Positions 54,760-63,866 of a DNA stretch of 64,000 bases are shown piece after piece. The DNA comes from Xanthomonas sp. SI. GTDB lineage: Bacteria > Pseudomonadota > Gammaproteobacteria > Xanthomonadales > Xanthomonadaceae. The stretch spans positions 1,364,001 to 1,428,000 of the forward strand of contig NZ_CP051261.1 in the NCBI RefSeq assembly GCF_014236855.1, given 5' to 3'. Within the stretch, counting starts at the first letter, position 1. Each line of letters opens with the position of its first letter. The notes beneath the pieces are model-generated. The model saw nothing but the letters and a program-made list of their open reading frames with translations. It did not search any database and had not been told where the DNA came from. The position numbers and the translations under genes were made by a program.

Positions 54760-56760
54760 ATGTCCCTCAGCCATGCCAGCACCGAAGCGCTCAGCGAAGG
54801 CGGTGCGCTCGCCCGCCAGCTGGATGCGTTCGTGCCGCGTGCGGCGCAGCTGCGGCTGACCGCGGCGATCGCCGAGGCGTTCGAGCAGCGCGATGTGCTG
54901 CTCGCCGAGGCCGGCACCGGCACCGGCAAGACCTATGCGTACCTGGTGCCGGCGCTGCTGTCGGGGCTGAAGACCATCGTCTCCACCGGCACCCGCGCGC
55001 TGCAGGACCAGCTCTACCACCGCGATCTGCCGCGGGTGCGCGCGGCGCTGGGCGTGGGCTTGAACAGTGCGTTGCTGAAGGGCCGCGCCAACTATCTGTG
55101 CAAGTACCGGCTGGAGCAGGCCAAGGGCGAGCCGCGCTTCACCTCGCGCGAGCAGATCGCGCAGTTCCAGCGCATCGTCGCCTGGGGCGGGCGCACTCGC
55201 TTCGGCGACATCGCCGAGCTGGAGGCGCTGCCCGACGATTCGCCGCTGCTGCCGATGGTCACTTCGACCATGGACAACTGCCTGGGCACCGAATGCCCGT
55301 TCTGGGGCGAGTGCTTCGTGGTGCAGGCGCGGCAGCGCGCGCAGGCCGCCGACGTGGTGGTGGTCAACCATCACCTGCTGCTGGCCGACCTGGCGCTGAA
55401 GCAGGAAGGCTTCGGCGAGATTCTGCCCGGCGCGCAGGTCTTCGTCATCGACGAGGCGCATCAATTGCCGGAACTGGCGGCGAACTTCTTCGGCGAAAGC
55501 TTCGGCATGCGCCCGCTGCAGGAGCTGGCGCGCGACTGCCTGGCCGAGAGCCGCCACGTCGCCGGCGCGCTGGCCAGCCTGCAGGCGCCGGTGCAGGCGC
55601 TGGAGCAGGCCTTGCGCGAACTGCGCGCGGCGATGGAAGGCTTGCCCACCCGCGGCACGCAATGGCGGCTGCTGGCCAAGCCGCAGGTGCGCGACGGTTT
55701 CGATGCGCTGCTGGCGGAACTGGCGCGGCTGCAGGAGAGCCTGGCGGCGCTGCGCGAGGCCTCGCCTGGTTTCGACGCCTGCGCTGCGCGTGCGCAGGAG
55801 ATGCGCGCGCGCCTGGGCCATTGGCTCGGCGACGACGCGCCGATCGCCGATTTCGACGCCGAGCCGGAACCGCCGTCCAACGATGTGCTGTGGTACGAAC
55901 TCAGCGCGCGCGGCTTCCGCTGCCAGCGCACGCCGCTGGACGTGTCCGGCCCGTTGCGCCTGCATCGCGAGAAGTCGCACGCGGCGTGGGTGTTCACCTC
56001 GGCGACGCTGGCGGTGAAGGGCGATTTCGAGCACATCGCCACCCGCCTGGGCCTGAGCGATCCGATGACCCTGCTGCAGCCCAGCCCGTTCGATTGGGCG
56101 CGGCAGGCGCTGTGCTATCTGCCGGCGCTGCCGGATCCGAACGCGCGCGGTTTCGGCACCGCCTTGATCGCCGCGCTGCATCCGGTGCTGCAGGCCTCGC
56201 AGGGCCGCGCCTTCCTGCTGTTCGCCTCGCACCGCGCCTTGCGCGAAGCCGCCGAGGCATTGCGCGACGGGCCATGGCCGCTGTTCGTGCAGGGCGAGGC
56301 GCCGCGCGCGAGCCTGCTGCAGCGTTTTCGCGAGTCCGGCAACGGCGTGCTGCTCGGCTCGGCCAGCTTCCGCGAAGGCGTGGACGTGGTCGGCGATGCG
56401 CTGAGCGTGGTGGTGATCGACAAGCTGCCGTTCGCCGCGCCGGACGATCCGGTGTTCGAGGCGCGGCTGGACGCGATCCGCCGCGACGGCGGCAACCCGT
56501 TCCGCGACGAACAGCTGCCGCAGGCGGTGATCGCGCTGAAGCAGGGCGTGGGCCGGCTGATCCGCAGCGAGACCGACCGCGGCGTGCTGGTGCTGTGCGA
56601 TCCGCGCCTGCTGTCCAAATCCTACGGCCGCACTTTCCTGGAATCGCTGCCGCCGTTCGCGCGCACCCGCGATGTCGAGGACGTGCGCCAGTTCTTCGGC
56701 GCCGGCGCCGCGGCGCCGGTGGATAATCACGAACACGTCGCGTCGCCGCCGTTCGACTAG
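54760..56760 (+). CDS. yoaA: DinG/XPD-like DNA helicase YoaA
   Basis: A 666-residue superfamily 2 helicase of the iron-sulfur DinG/YoaA group, involved in replication-fork repair and damage tolerance (E. coli YoaA works with the chi subunit of polymerase III). Walker A is AEAGTGTGKTYAYL (about residues 50-63). The 4Fe-4S site has Cys in NYLCKYR, DNCLGTECPFWGEC. The DEAH box is FVIDEAHQLPE. Motifs V and VI appear in GSASFREGVDVVGD and QGVGRLIRSETDRG. The length fits YoaA and is shorter than DinG. No Shine-Dalgarno sequence is visible because the ATG directly follows a heptad arm. Confidence 0.92.
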   Translation: MSLSHASTEALSEGGALARQLDAFVPRAAQLRLTAAIAEAFEQRDVLLAEAGTGTGKTYAYLVPALLSGLKTIVSTGTRALQDQLYHRDLPRVRAALGVGLNSALLKGRANYLCKYRLEQAKGEPRFTSREQIAQFQRIVAWGGRTRFGDIAELEALPDDSPLLPMVTSTMDNCLGTECPFWGECFVVQARQRAQAADVVVVNHHLLLADLALKQEGFGEILPGAQVFVIDEAHQLPELAANFFGESFGMRPLQELARDCLAESRHVAGALASLQAPVQALEQALRELRAAMEGLPTRGTQWRLLAKPQVRDGFDALLAELARLQESLAALREASPGFDACAARAQEMRARLGHWLGDDAPIADFDAEPEPPSNDVLWYELSARGFRCQRTPLDVSGPLRLHREKSHAAWVFTSATLAVKGDFEHIATRLGLSDPMTLLQPSPFDWARQALCYLPALPDPNARGFGTALIAALHPVLQASQGRAFLLFASHRALREAAEALRDGPWPLFVQGEAPRASLLQRFRESGNGVLLGSASFREGVDVVGDALSVVVIDKLPFAAPDDPVFEARLDAIRRDGGNPFRDEQLPQAVIALKQGVGRLIRSETDRGVLVLCDPRLLSKSYGRTFLESLPPFARTRDVEDVRQFFGAGAAAPVDNHEHVASPPFD

Positions 56761-56801
56761 CCAGCGCACGGCATCCGCTTTTTCGCCCTCGCTTCGCTTT
56801 T

Positions 56802-56831
56802 CGAATCCCCAATCCCGAATCCCCAATCCCG
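56802..56831. repeat. Heptad half-element 10 (right arm only) before tsaB
   Basis: Four CCAATCC/CGAATCC units are preceded by a loop-like TTTTTCGCCCTC stretch but no GGGATT arm, which would have to lie inside yoaA. It ends 7 bases before the tsaB ATG. Confidence 0.8.
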
Positions 56832-56838
56832 GCCTCCA

Positions 56839-57540
56839 ATGAAAATCCTCGCCTTCGAAACCGCCACAGAAGCCCTCTCCGTCGCCGTACATGTCGATGG
56901 CACGGTCCTGGAGCGCTTCGAACTCGCGCCGCGCCGGCATGCCGAACTGGCGCTGCCGTGGGCCGAGCAGTTGCTGGCCGAGGCCGGCATCGCCCGCAGC
57001 CAGCTCGATGCGATCGCCTTCGGCCGCGGCCCCGGCGCGTTCACCGGCGTGCGCCTGGCGATCGCGCTGGCGCAGGGCATCGCGCTGGCGCTGGACCTGC
57101 CAGTGTTGCCGGTGTCCACCTTGCATGCGCTGGCCTTGCGCGCGCCGGCCGACGCGCCGCAGGTGCTGGCCGCGATCGACGCGCGCATGGGCGAGATCTA
57201 TGCGGCGGCGTTCGTGCGCGATGCCGATGGCCTGCGCGCGCTGACGCCCGAGCAGGTGCTGATCCCGGACGCGTTCGTGCTGCCGCAGACGGACGCGCCC
57301 TGGCACGGCGTCGGCACCGGTTTCGCCGCCATCGACGCGACGCTGCAGCGGCGCCTGCACGCGCAGTTGCGCAGCGTCGATGCGCAGGCCTTGCCGCATG
57401 CCGCCGACGTGCTGACCCTGGCGCTGGCCGCCCATGCGCGCGGCGAAGCGATCGCGCCGGAGCGCGCCGAGCCGGCCTATCTGCGCGACAACGTCGCGCT
57501 GACCCTGGCCGAACAGCAGGCGCAGCGGGCCGCACGATGA
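56839..57540 (+). CDS. tsaB: tRNA threonylcarbamoyladenosine synthesis protein TsaB
   Basis: A 233-residue ASKHA-fold protein that with TsaD and TsaE makes the t6A modification at position 37 of ANN-decoding tRNAs. It starts MKILAFETATEALSVAV and has HAELALPWAEQLLAEAG, AIAFGRGPGAFTGVRLAIALAQG and LPVLPVSTLHALAL, all typical of TsaB. It lacks the metal-binding histidines of its paralogue TsaD. Length is normal. The ATG directly follows a half heptad element. Its stop overlaps the start of the next gene (ATGA). Confidence 0.96.
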   Translation: MKILAFETATEALSVAVHVDGTVLERFELAPRRHAELALPWAEQLLAEAGIARSQLDAIAFGRGPGAFTGVRLAIALAQGIALALDLPVLPVSTLHALALRAPADAPQVLAAIDARMGEIYAAAFVRDADGLRALTPEQVLIPDAFVLPQTDAPWHGVGTGFAAIDATLQRRLHAQLRSVDAQALPHAADVLTLALAAHARGEAIAPERAEPAYLRDNVALTLAEQQAQRAAR

Positions 57541-58454
57541 GCGCGGCCGAGAGCGAGCGCACGCGGTTTCGCGGCTGCCTGCTGGGCCTGGCGGTCGGCG
57601 ATGCAGTGGGGACCACGCTGGAATTCAAGGCGCCCGGCAGCTTCGCGCCGATCGACGACATGGTGGGCGGTGGTCCGTTCGAGCTGCAGCCCGGGCAGTG
57701 GACCGACGACACCTCGATGGCGCTGTGCCTGGCGCACAGCCTGCTGTACCGCGAAGGCTTCGACGCCGCCGACCAGATGAACCGCTATTGCAACTGGTAC
57801 CGCCATGGCTACCTGAGCAGTACCGGCGCGTGTTTCGACATCGGCAACACCGTGCGCCAAGCGCTGGAGCGTTACCTGGACGGCGGCCCGGCGTTCAGCG
57901 GCAGCGACGACCCGCGCGCGGCCGGCAACGGCTCGCTGATGCGGCTGGCGCCGGTGGCGATGTACTACGCGCATCGCCCCGCCGTGCTGGCCGACCGCGC
58001 GGCGGACAGTTCGCGCACCACCCACGCCGCCGCCGAGGCGCTGGATGCCTGCCGGCTGTTCGCGTTGCAGTTGCGCGCGGCCATGCTCGGCGGCGAGCGC
58101 GCGCAGGTGCTGCAGGCGCCGGATGTGGCGCTGGACACGCCGGCGCTGCGTGCGCTGGCCATGCGCGATCATGCCGCGGTGCCGGCAACGCAGATCCGCG
58201 GTACCGGCTACGTGGTCGATGCGCTGTCGGCGGCGCTGTGGTGTTTCGCAACGACCGATTGCTTCGCCGATGCGGTATTGCGCGCGGCCAACCTCGGCGA
58301 CGACGCCGACACCACCGCGGCGATCTGCGGCCAGCTGGCCGGCGCCTTCTACGGCATCGACGGCATCCCCGCCGCCTGGCGCGCGCGCGTGCAGGACGCG
58401 GCGGAGATCGTGGCGCTGGCCGATCGCCTGCACCAGGCCAGCGTGGCGGGATGA
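57537..58454 (+). CDS. ADP-ribosylglycohydrolase (DraG-like)
   Basis: A 305-residue hydrolase of the ADP-ribosylglycohydrolase family, which removes ADP-ribose from proteins or nucleic acids with two magnesium ions. The family landmarks are present: FRGCLLGLAVGDAVGTTLEF at the start, GQWTDDTSMALCLA (metal-binding TDD, about residues 58-66) and NGSLMRLAPVAMYYA. Near the C-terminus comes ANLGDDADTTAAICGQLAGAFYG (DDADT, second metal site). The substrate, including whether it reverses a toxin such as DarT, is unknown. The ATG at 57537 overlaps the tsaB stop by 4 bases. A terminator hairpin follows. Confidence 0.92.
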   Translation: MSAAESERTRFRGCLLGLAVGDAVGTTLEFKAPGSFAPIDDMVGGGPFELQPGQWTDDTSMALCLAHSLLYREGFDAADQMNRYCNWYRHGYLSSTGACFDIGNTVRQALERYLDGGPAFSGSDDPRAAGNGSLMRLAPVAMYYAHRPAVLADRAADSSRTTHAAAEALDACRLFALQLRAAMLGGERAQVLQAPDVALDTPALRALAMRDHAAVPATQIRGTGYVVDALSAALWCFATTDCFADAVLRAANLGDDADTTAAICGQLAGAFYGIDGIPAAWRARVQDAAEIVALADRLHQASVAG

Positions 58455-58460
58455 ACGCAT

Positions 58461-58496
58461 GCGGGGAGGCCGGCGATGGCGCGCCGGCCTCCCCGC
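58461..58496. terminator. Bidirectional terminator hairpin
   Basis: A perfect 15-base stem (58461-58475 and 58482-58496) with a 6-base loop lies between the convergent ADP-ribosylglycohydrolase and Oar-type receptor genes. There is no strong T-run on either side. Confidence 0.6.
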
Positions 58497-58517
58497 GTTG
58501 CGACCGCGCAGTCGCGG

Positions 58518-61506
58518 TCAGTAGTCGTAGCTGACGCTCAACCGCAGCGAGCGCGGTGCCTGGCGCAGCAGCGCCGCGCCGTACACCGGATCGCTGTTGC
58601 CCGGATCCGTTTCCGAATACGGATACTTCCACAGCGTGGCCTGACCGTTGAAGGCGTTGAACACGTCCAGGTTGAAGGCCAGCTTGTGGTCGGCGTAGGC
58701 CGGCCGCCACGACACCCCGAGATCGAGCTGCTTCAGCCACGGCAGGCGGCCCTGGCTGCCCGGGGGCGCCGCTTGGCCCTGGTAGTAGTGGTAGGCGATG
58801 CCGTAGCCGGACGGGTCGCTCTGGTCGGCCCCGTACGAACCCAGCGCACTGAACGGCGTGCCGGACACCAGCTTGAGATTGGCCGATACCAGCCATTCCG
58901 GAGTGAACTGGTAATAGCCGTAGAACTTGAACTGATGGGTGTGGTCGTTGCTCTGCGGGCCGTTGGTGTGTTCCATCAACTGCGCGTAGTCCCAGGCCTG
59001 GGTGGTGGACACCGCGGTCTGACCGATGCCCGACAGCAGCTGGCCTTCGGTGGTGCCGTAGCTGCGCGACCAGGTGTAGTCGAAGCGCCCGTACCAGCGC
59101 TGGTCGAACGGGTGTTCCAGCGACAGGTTGAGCCCGTAGTAGTTGCGCTTGAACTTGGGAAAGCCGAGTTCGGCATTGCTCAGCGGCACACTGACGTAGT
59201 TGCCCGAGGTATCCACCAGGGTGAAGGTGTTGGACTTGCCCGGATTGATCAGCCAGCAGCTGACCGGATTGCTGTCCAGGGTCACCGAATGCCCTTGCGC
59301 GGCCGCCGCGGCGAACACCGTGTCGCTGTCGCAGTAGTCGTCCACGCCGCTGCGCAACACGCGGTAGGTGCCCTTGGCGCCGTAGACCCAGCTGTCGCCC
59401 CAGGCCTTGGTGAAGCCGAGAATGAACTCGTCCTGGAACGAGGGCTTGATGCCCTGCGTGGCCACGGTCTTGGCATCGGGCAGGATGCCGTAGTTGTTGT
59501 TGGAGGAGACCGCGCCGGAGATCTGGGTCAGGTCGGTGGGGTAGCCGTTGCCGTCGATGCCGCCGTAGGTGTAGTAGGTCGAGGTCGCCAGGGTCGCGCC
59601 GGCGGCATTGAATGCCGGATTCAGCGGCAGCGCCAGGTAGTAGCGGCCGGCGTTGCCGTAGACCTTGAAGCGCGCGTCGCCGTCGACGTCCCAGCTGAAG
59701 CCCAGGCGCGGCGCCCACTGCCCGCTGGTCTGCTTGATGTAGGCGTCGCCGTCGCGGTTGTAGTTGGTGAACTGGTCCAGGCGCAGGCCGAGGCTGAGCA
59801 GCAAGCGATCGCTGACCTGCCAGTTGTCCTCGATGTATTGCGCGCGCTGCACCGCGCGCACCGAGGCCAGGGCGCTATAGACGTATTGGCGCACGTAGTA
59901 GCCGTCCTCGCCGTTGGCGTAGCCGCCGGTGGCCGGCACGCCGAGTCCGGTATTGATCGGTATGCCCGGATTGGACTGGCCGTAGATCCACTGGTAGCCA
60001 TCGCCCGAGGCCACCGAGCCGCGGTTGAGCGCGCGCGTTCTGGTTGTCGATGCCGACGGTGATGCTGTGCTCGCCGATGACGTAGTTCAGGTCCAGCCGC
60101 AGGTTGTCGGTGCGGTTGCCGCGGTCGGGGTCGACCAGCAGCGCGGTGGTCTGGGCGTTGGTGATCGGGGTGCCGCCGGTGTAGGCCGGGTTCTGGAACG
60201 AGGCGTCGTCGACGTAGGTCAGCGCGCCGTTGTAGTTGGGGTTGCCGGTGTAGTCGTCGGTGCGCTGCTTGCCGTACTGGGCGCTGAAGGTTAGGCGGTC
60301 GGTGAGGTAGCCGGTGTACTTGGCGGTCCACAGGTCGCCGCCGGTCTTGGTGGTGTCGGCGCTGCCGCGGCGCGCGCCGATGTCATAACCGCTGTAGTCG
60401 TAGTAGCTGCCGCGGGTGATGTAGCGGCTGGAGGCGCCGGTGATTTCCAGCAACTGGTTGTCGCTGATGTTCCAGTCGAGCTTGGCGTACCAGCTCGGCC
60501 GGCGGTAGTGGTAATCGTAGTAGCCCGTGTTGGTCTCGCGCGTCCCGTAGAACCTGTCGCCGTCCTGGCGCTGCAACTCGTAGGAGCCGAAGAAGAACAG
60601 CTTGTCCTGGATCAGCGGGCCGCCCGCGTACAGGCTCTGCGTGCTGAGCGTGGAACTGCTCTTGCTGTCCGGCCGGTACAGGCTGCCGTCGCCGGGCGCG
60701 TAGACGTCCTGCTGCGAGGAGCGCAGGCCGTCCGGTTCCCAGGTGGCCTGGCCGCCGAAATGCCATTCGTTGCTGCCGCGCTTGCCGACCGCGTTGATCA
60801 CGCCGCCGTCGGAACGCCCGTACTTGGCGCTGTAGCCGCCGGTGTAGACCTCCAACTGGTCGATGCTGCCGTAGGGCAGGGTCAGCCCGCCCAGTCCGCG
60901 CAGCGGGTCGGTGGTGTTGAAGCCGTTGATGTAATAGGCGTTCTCCGCGGCCGAGGAGCCGCCGAAGCTGAGCAGTTGCGCGCCGGTCGGACCGGTATAG
61001 GTGCCGCTGCCGCTGTTGCCGGCCACGCCGGGCGCCAGCTGCGCGATCGCCTCGGCCGAGCGTCCAAGCGGCAGCCGCTGCAACTGTTCGGCGTTGATCA
61101 CCGTGCGCGAGTCGACGCTGCTGACGTCGATCGCGGCGGCGGCGCGGTCGGCGCTGACGGTGACCCCGGTCAGGCTGGTGACCGCGGCGAAGGAGACGTC
61201 GGTGACCGCGCCGACGGTCAGGCCCACGCCCTCGCGGCTGCCGAGCACGGCGTCGTCGGCGCCCTTGGCGACGACGCTGTAGGTGCCCAGCGGCAGCTGG
61301 CCGATGCTGTAGCGGCCGCGCGCATCGACCGCGACTTCGCGGCTGAGGCCGCTGTCGCTGCGCACCTGCACGCGTTGCGCGTTGGCCGGCGCCTGGCCGG
61401 CGACGGTGCCGGTGGTGGACTGGGCCATGGCGGCCGGCGCAGCGAGGGCGACGCTCAGCGCCAGCGCGAGCAGGGCGGGCCTGCGAAGGAGGGGGTGCTT
61501 TTTCAT
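58518..61506 (-). pseudogene. Oar-type TonB-dependent receptor split by a frameshift
   Basis: A very large outer-membrane receptor (about 996 residues if joined) of the Oar/carboxypeptidase-regulatory type. The ATG at 61506 gives MKKHPLLRRPALLALALS and a signal peptide ending AAMAQ. A carboxypeptidase-like domain (VDARGRYSIGQLPLGTYSV) precedes the plug (RSAEAIAQLAPGVAG, GGVINAVGKRGSNEW). The first frame stops at 59875 after a shift near residue 492; the rest of the barrel continues in another frame to 58518, ending SVSYDY. The junction is at (GC)n on the + strand (60029-60037): restoring one GC unit joins NARA to LNRGS. It could be slippage-based phase variation, decay, or a sequencing error. 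Confidence 0.8.
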
Positions 61507-61719
61507 GGAGGAGGCGGCTCGGGTGGTGGGGGCGGAGATGCGTCGCGCCGGCTTCCGAGTCACTCGTCCTTGGCGATACGGTGTGCGCGGTAACGTTCCC
61601 CGCCACCATTAACCTTAATGTGACGCCTATTCAGAAATGCCGCGTCGTTATGTCAGTGGCACGAATGGTTATCTCGATCGTTGCCGTGGGCGCGCATGCG
61701 GCGCCACGTGAGGCAACTC

Positions 61720-61877
61720 CCTTCTCCCGTCGGGAGAAGGTGCCCCGTAGGGGCGGATGAGGGTATGGGCGAAGCCTCGAAATGTTCAGTGCCGCCAGGC
61801 GATCCATGGCGGCCGTACCCTCACCCCAACCCCTCTCTCCCACGGGGACTCCCTTCGGTCGCCGGTGGGAGAGGGGC
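61720..61877. repeat. Intergenic repeat, copy 1
   Basis: The copy starts with the palindrome CCTTCTCCCGTCGGGAGAAGG, passes GGGGCGGATGAGGGTATGGG and a CGAAGCCTCGAAATGTTC segment, and ends with ACCCTCACCCCAACCCCTCT. A closing stem (CTCTCCCAC with GTGGGAGAG) has a loop of about 27 bases that is absent from copy 2. Confidence 0.8.
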
Positions 61878-61887
61878 TCGATTTGTT

Positions 61888-62022
61888 CCTTCTCCCGTCG
61901 GGAGAAGGTGCCCCGAAGGGGCGGATGAGGGTACGGGCGAAGCCTCGAAATGTTCGGCGCCCTCAGGCGATCCGTGGCGGCCGTACCCTCACCCCAACCC
62001 CTCTCCCGATGGGAGAGGGGCT
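61888..62022. repeat. Intergenic repeat, copy 2
   Basis: Nearly identical in order to copy 1 but with a shorter final stem (CCCCTCTCCCGATGGGAGAG region). It ends 15 bases before the stop of the TonB gene. Confidence 0.8.
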
Positions 62023-62037
62023 TGTCGCTGCGCGCGC

Positions 62038-62919
62038 TCAGCGGTCGTCGCGCAGCGTGCCGCCGGGCAGGAACACCCAGGTGCGGGTCACCTGCAGGAT
62101 GTCGATGTTGTCTTCGGTATGCGGCAGCGGCGGGAACGGTTGCGCCAGTTGCACCACCCGCATCGCCGCGGCGTCGAGCATCGGCACCCCGCTGGAGCGC
62201 AGGATGCGGCTGCTCTCGACGCTGCCGTCGCGGCGCACGCCGACGCTGATCACCACCTGGCCGCCCAGCCGCTGCCGGCGCGCCTCGTCGGGATAGTTGA
62301 GGTTGCCGACGCGTTCGGCGCGGTCCACCCAGGCGCGCAAATAATTGGCGTAGGCGTATTCGCGGGTGCTGGCGGAGACGAACTTGCGGTTCGGGCGCTT
62401 GGCGTACTGCTCCGACCGCAGGTGCACTTCGGCGGCCAGGCGCGCCATCTCCGCATCGCGCTGCTCGCGCTGCGCATCCACCGGCTGGGTCGGGGCGTCG
62501 GTGCGCGGCTGGGTCTGCGGAGCCGGCTGCGGCTGCTCGCCGCGCGCGCTGCTGACCACGCGCGGGGTCGGCTCCGGCGCCGCCGCCGCGGTCTGCGCGC
62601 GCAGCGCCTGCGGCGCCAGGCCGTCGTGCTGCTGCGGCACGATGCCGGGCTGGCTGTCGCGCGGGCGCTGCGCCTTGTCGTGGTCGCCGCCGCCCTGCTG
62701 GTTGGCCTGGGCCAGGAAATCGGCCTGCTTCGGCGTCAGCGGGGTGCTGGTCTGGCTGAAGATCACGTCCAGGGTCGGCACCAGCGGCGCGTCGTCGTCG
62801 ATCGCGAAGCCCACCCCCAGGATCAGCAGGCCGTGCACGATCAGCGACAGCACCAGGGTGGCGCTGAGCCTGTCGCGCTCGCCGATGCGCGGCGCGGGCG
62901 TCGCGGCGGCCGCGCTCAT
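62038..62919 (-). CDS. TonB-family energy transducer
   Basis: A 293-residue TonB-like protein that transmits proton-motive force to outer-membrane receptors. A short cytoplasmic start is followed by a signal-anchor helix (about residues 18-40, TLVLSLIVHGLLILGVGFAI, with the Ser/His pair in SLIVHG). A Pro/Gln/Ala-rich periplasmic linker (to about 190) leads to the C-terminal TonB domain (YPDEARRQRLGGQVVISVGVRRDGSVES, AAMRVVQLAQPFPPLP). No exbB/exbD are adjacent, so it may use those elsewhere or TolQR. The ATG overlaps the gshB stop by 4 bases. Xanthomonads carry several TonB paralogues; which receptors this one serves is unknown. Confidence 0.9.
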   Translation of the reverse strand: MSAAAATPAPRIGERDRLSATLVLSLIVHGLLILGVGFAIDDDAPLVPTLDVIFSQTSTPLTPKQADFLAQANQQGGGDHDKAQRPRDSQPGIVPQQHDGLAPQALRAQTAAAAPEPTPRVVSSARGEQPQPAPQTQPRTDAPTQPVDAQREQRDAEMARLAAEVHLRSEQYAKRPNRKFVSASTREYAYANYLRAWVDRAERVGNLNYPDEARRQRLGGQVVISVGVRRDGSVESSRILRSSGVPMLDAAAMRVVQLAQPFPPLPHTEDNIDILQVTRTWVFLPGGTLRDDR

Positions 62920-63866
62920 CGCGCCGGGTAGGCCTCGATCGCGTCGAACAGCAGCCCGGCGATGTTCAGCCCGAACTGCGCGTCCAGTTCGCGCACGCAG
63001 GTCGGGCTGGTGACGTTGACCTCGGTCAGGAAATCGCCGATCACGTCCAGGCCGACGAAGCGCATGCCGCGCCGTTTCATCTCCGGGCCGACCTGGGCGG
63101 CGATCCAGCGGTCGCGCTCGCTCAGCGGGCGGCCTTCGCCGCGGCCGCCGGCGGCCAGGTTGCCGCGGAATTCGTCGCCCTGCGGGATCCGCGCCAGGCA
63201 GTAGTCCACCGGCACCCCATCCACCAGCAGGATGCGCTTGTCGCCGGCGCTGATGTCGGGAATGAAGCGCTGCGCCAGGGCCAGCGTGCGGCCGCCGTCG
63301 GTCAGCGTCTCCAGGATCACGTTGAGGTTGGGGTCGCCGGTGCCGCTGCGGAAGATCGAACGCCCGCCCATGCCGTCCAGCGGCTTCAGCACCGCCTGGC
63401 CGTGTTCGAGCACGAACGCCTTCAGCGCGGCCGCGTCGCGGCTGACCAGGGTCGGCGGGCAGCATTGCGGGAACAGCTGCGCAGCCAGCTTCTCGTTGAA
63501 GTCGCGCAGGCCCTGCGGGTCGTTGACCACCTGCGCGCCGGCGCGCTGGGCCACGCTCAGCACGTGGGTGTCGTACAGGAATTCCGAATCGAACGGCGGG
63601 TCCTTGCGCATCAGCACCACCTGCCCGGTACCGAACGCCAGCTCGGCGAACGCGCCCAGTTCGAACCAGCCGCTCTTGTCGTCGCGCACCTGCAGCGGCG
63701 CGGCCTGGGCCAGTGCGCGGCCTTCGCGCAGCGACAGCCCGCCGGGGCGCACGTAGTGCAAGCGGTGCCCGCGGCGCTGCGCTTCCAGCAACATCGCGAA
63801 GGTAGTGTCTTTGGCAATCTTGATGCTGGCGATGGGATCCATCACCACGATGACATCGAACGACAT
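62916..63866 (-). CDS. gshB: Glutathione synthetase
   Basis: A 316-residue ATP-grasp enzyme joining glycine to gamma-glutamylcysteine in the last step of glutathione synthesis. It starts MSFDVIVVMDPIASIKIAKD, typical of bacterial GshB. It contains MRKDPPFDSEFLYDTHVL, AVLKPLDGMGGRSIFR (ATP-grasp loop), GDKRILLVDGVPV and FLTEVNVTSPTCVRELD near the end. The ATG at 63866 is chosen although the frame is open to 63968. Its stop overlaps the TonB gene start, so the two are translationally coupled. The remaining 134 bases to the window end show no gene. Confidence 0.96.
   Translation of the reverse strand: MSFDVIVVMDPIASIKIAKDTTFAMLLEAQRRGHRLHYVRPGGLSLREGRALAQAAPLQVRDDKSGWFELGAFAELAFGTGQVVLMRKDPPFDSEFLYDTHVLSVAQRAGAQVVNDPQGLRDFNEKLAAQLFPQCCPPTLVSRDAAALKAFVLEHGQAVLKPLDGMGGRSIFRSGTGDPNLNVILETLTDGGRTLALAQRFIPDISAGDKRILLVDGVPVDYCLARIPQGDEFRGNLAAGGRGEGRPLSERDRWIAAQVGPEMKRRGMRFVGLDVIGDFLTEVNVTSPTCVRELDAQFGLNIAGLLFDAIEAYPAR

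Larger units (their letters stand above)
61507..62037. other. Intergenic region with a duplicated Xanthomonas-type repeat
   Basis: The 531 bases hold about 210 bases without visible features (61507-61719) and then the two repeat copies at 61720-61877 and 61888-62022. An open frame crossing them on the + strand is a by-product of the repeats. Confidence 0.6.

Noticed and set aside
51591..57435. Very long - strand open frames opposite mrcB, yoaA and tsaB.
   Set aside because: Composition is typical of shadow frames (Arg, Gln, His, Ala), with no motif. The + strand genes are well supported.
61681..62931. A + strand frame through the intergenic repeats and TonB gene.
   Set aside because: It consists of repeat translation (GRRCPxGADEG) and the shadow of the TonB gene.
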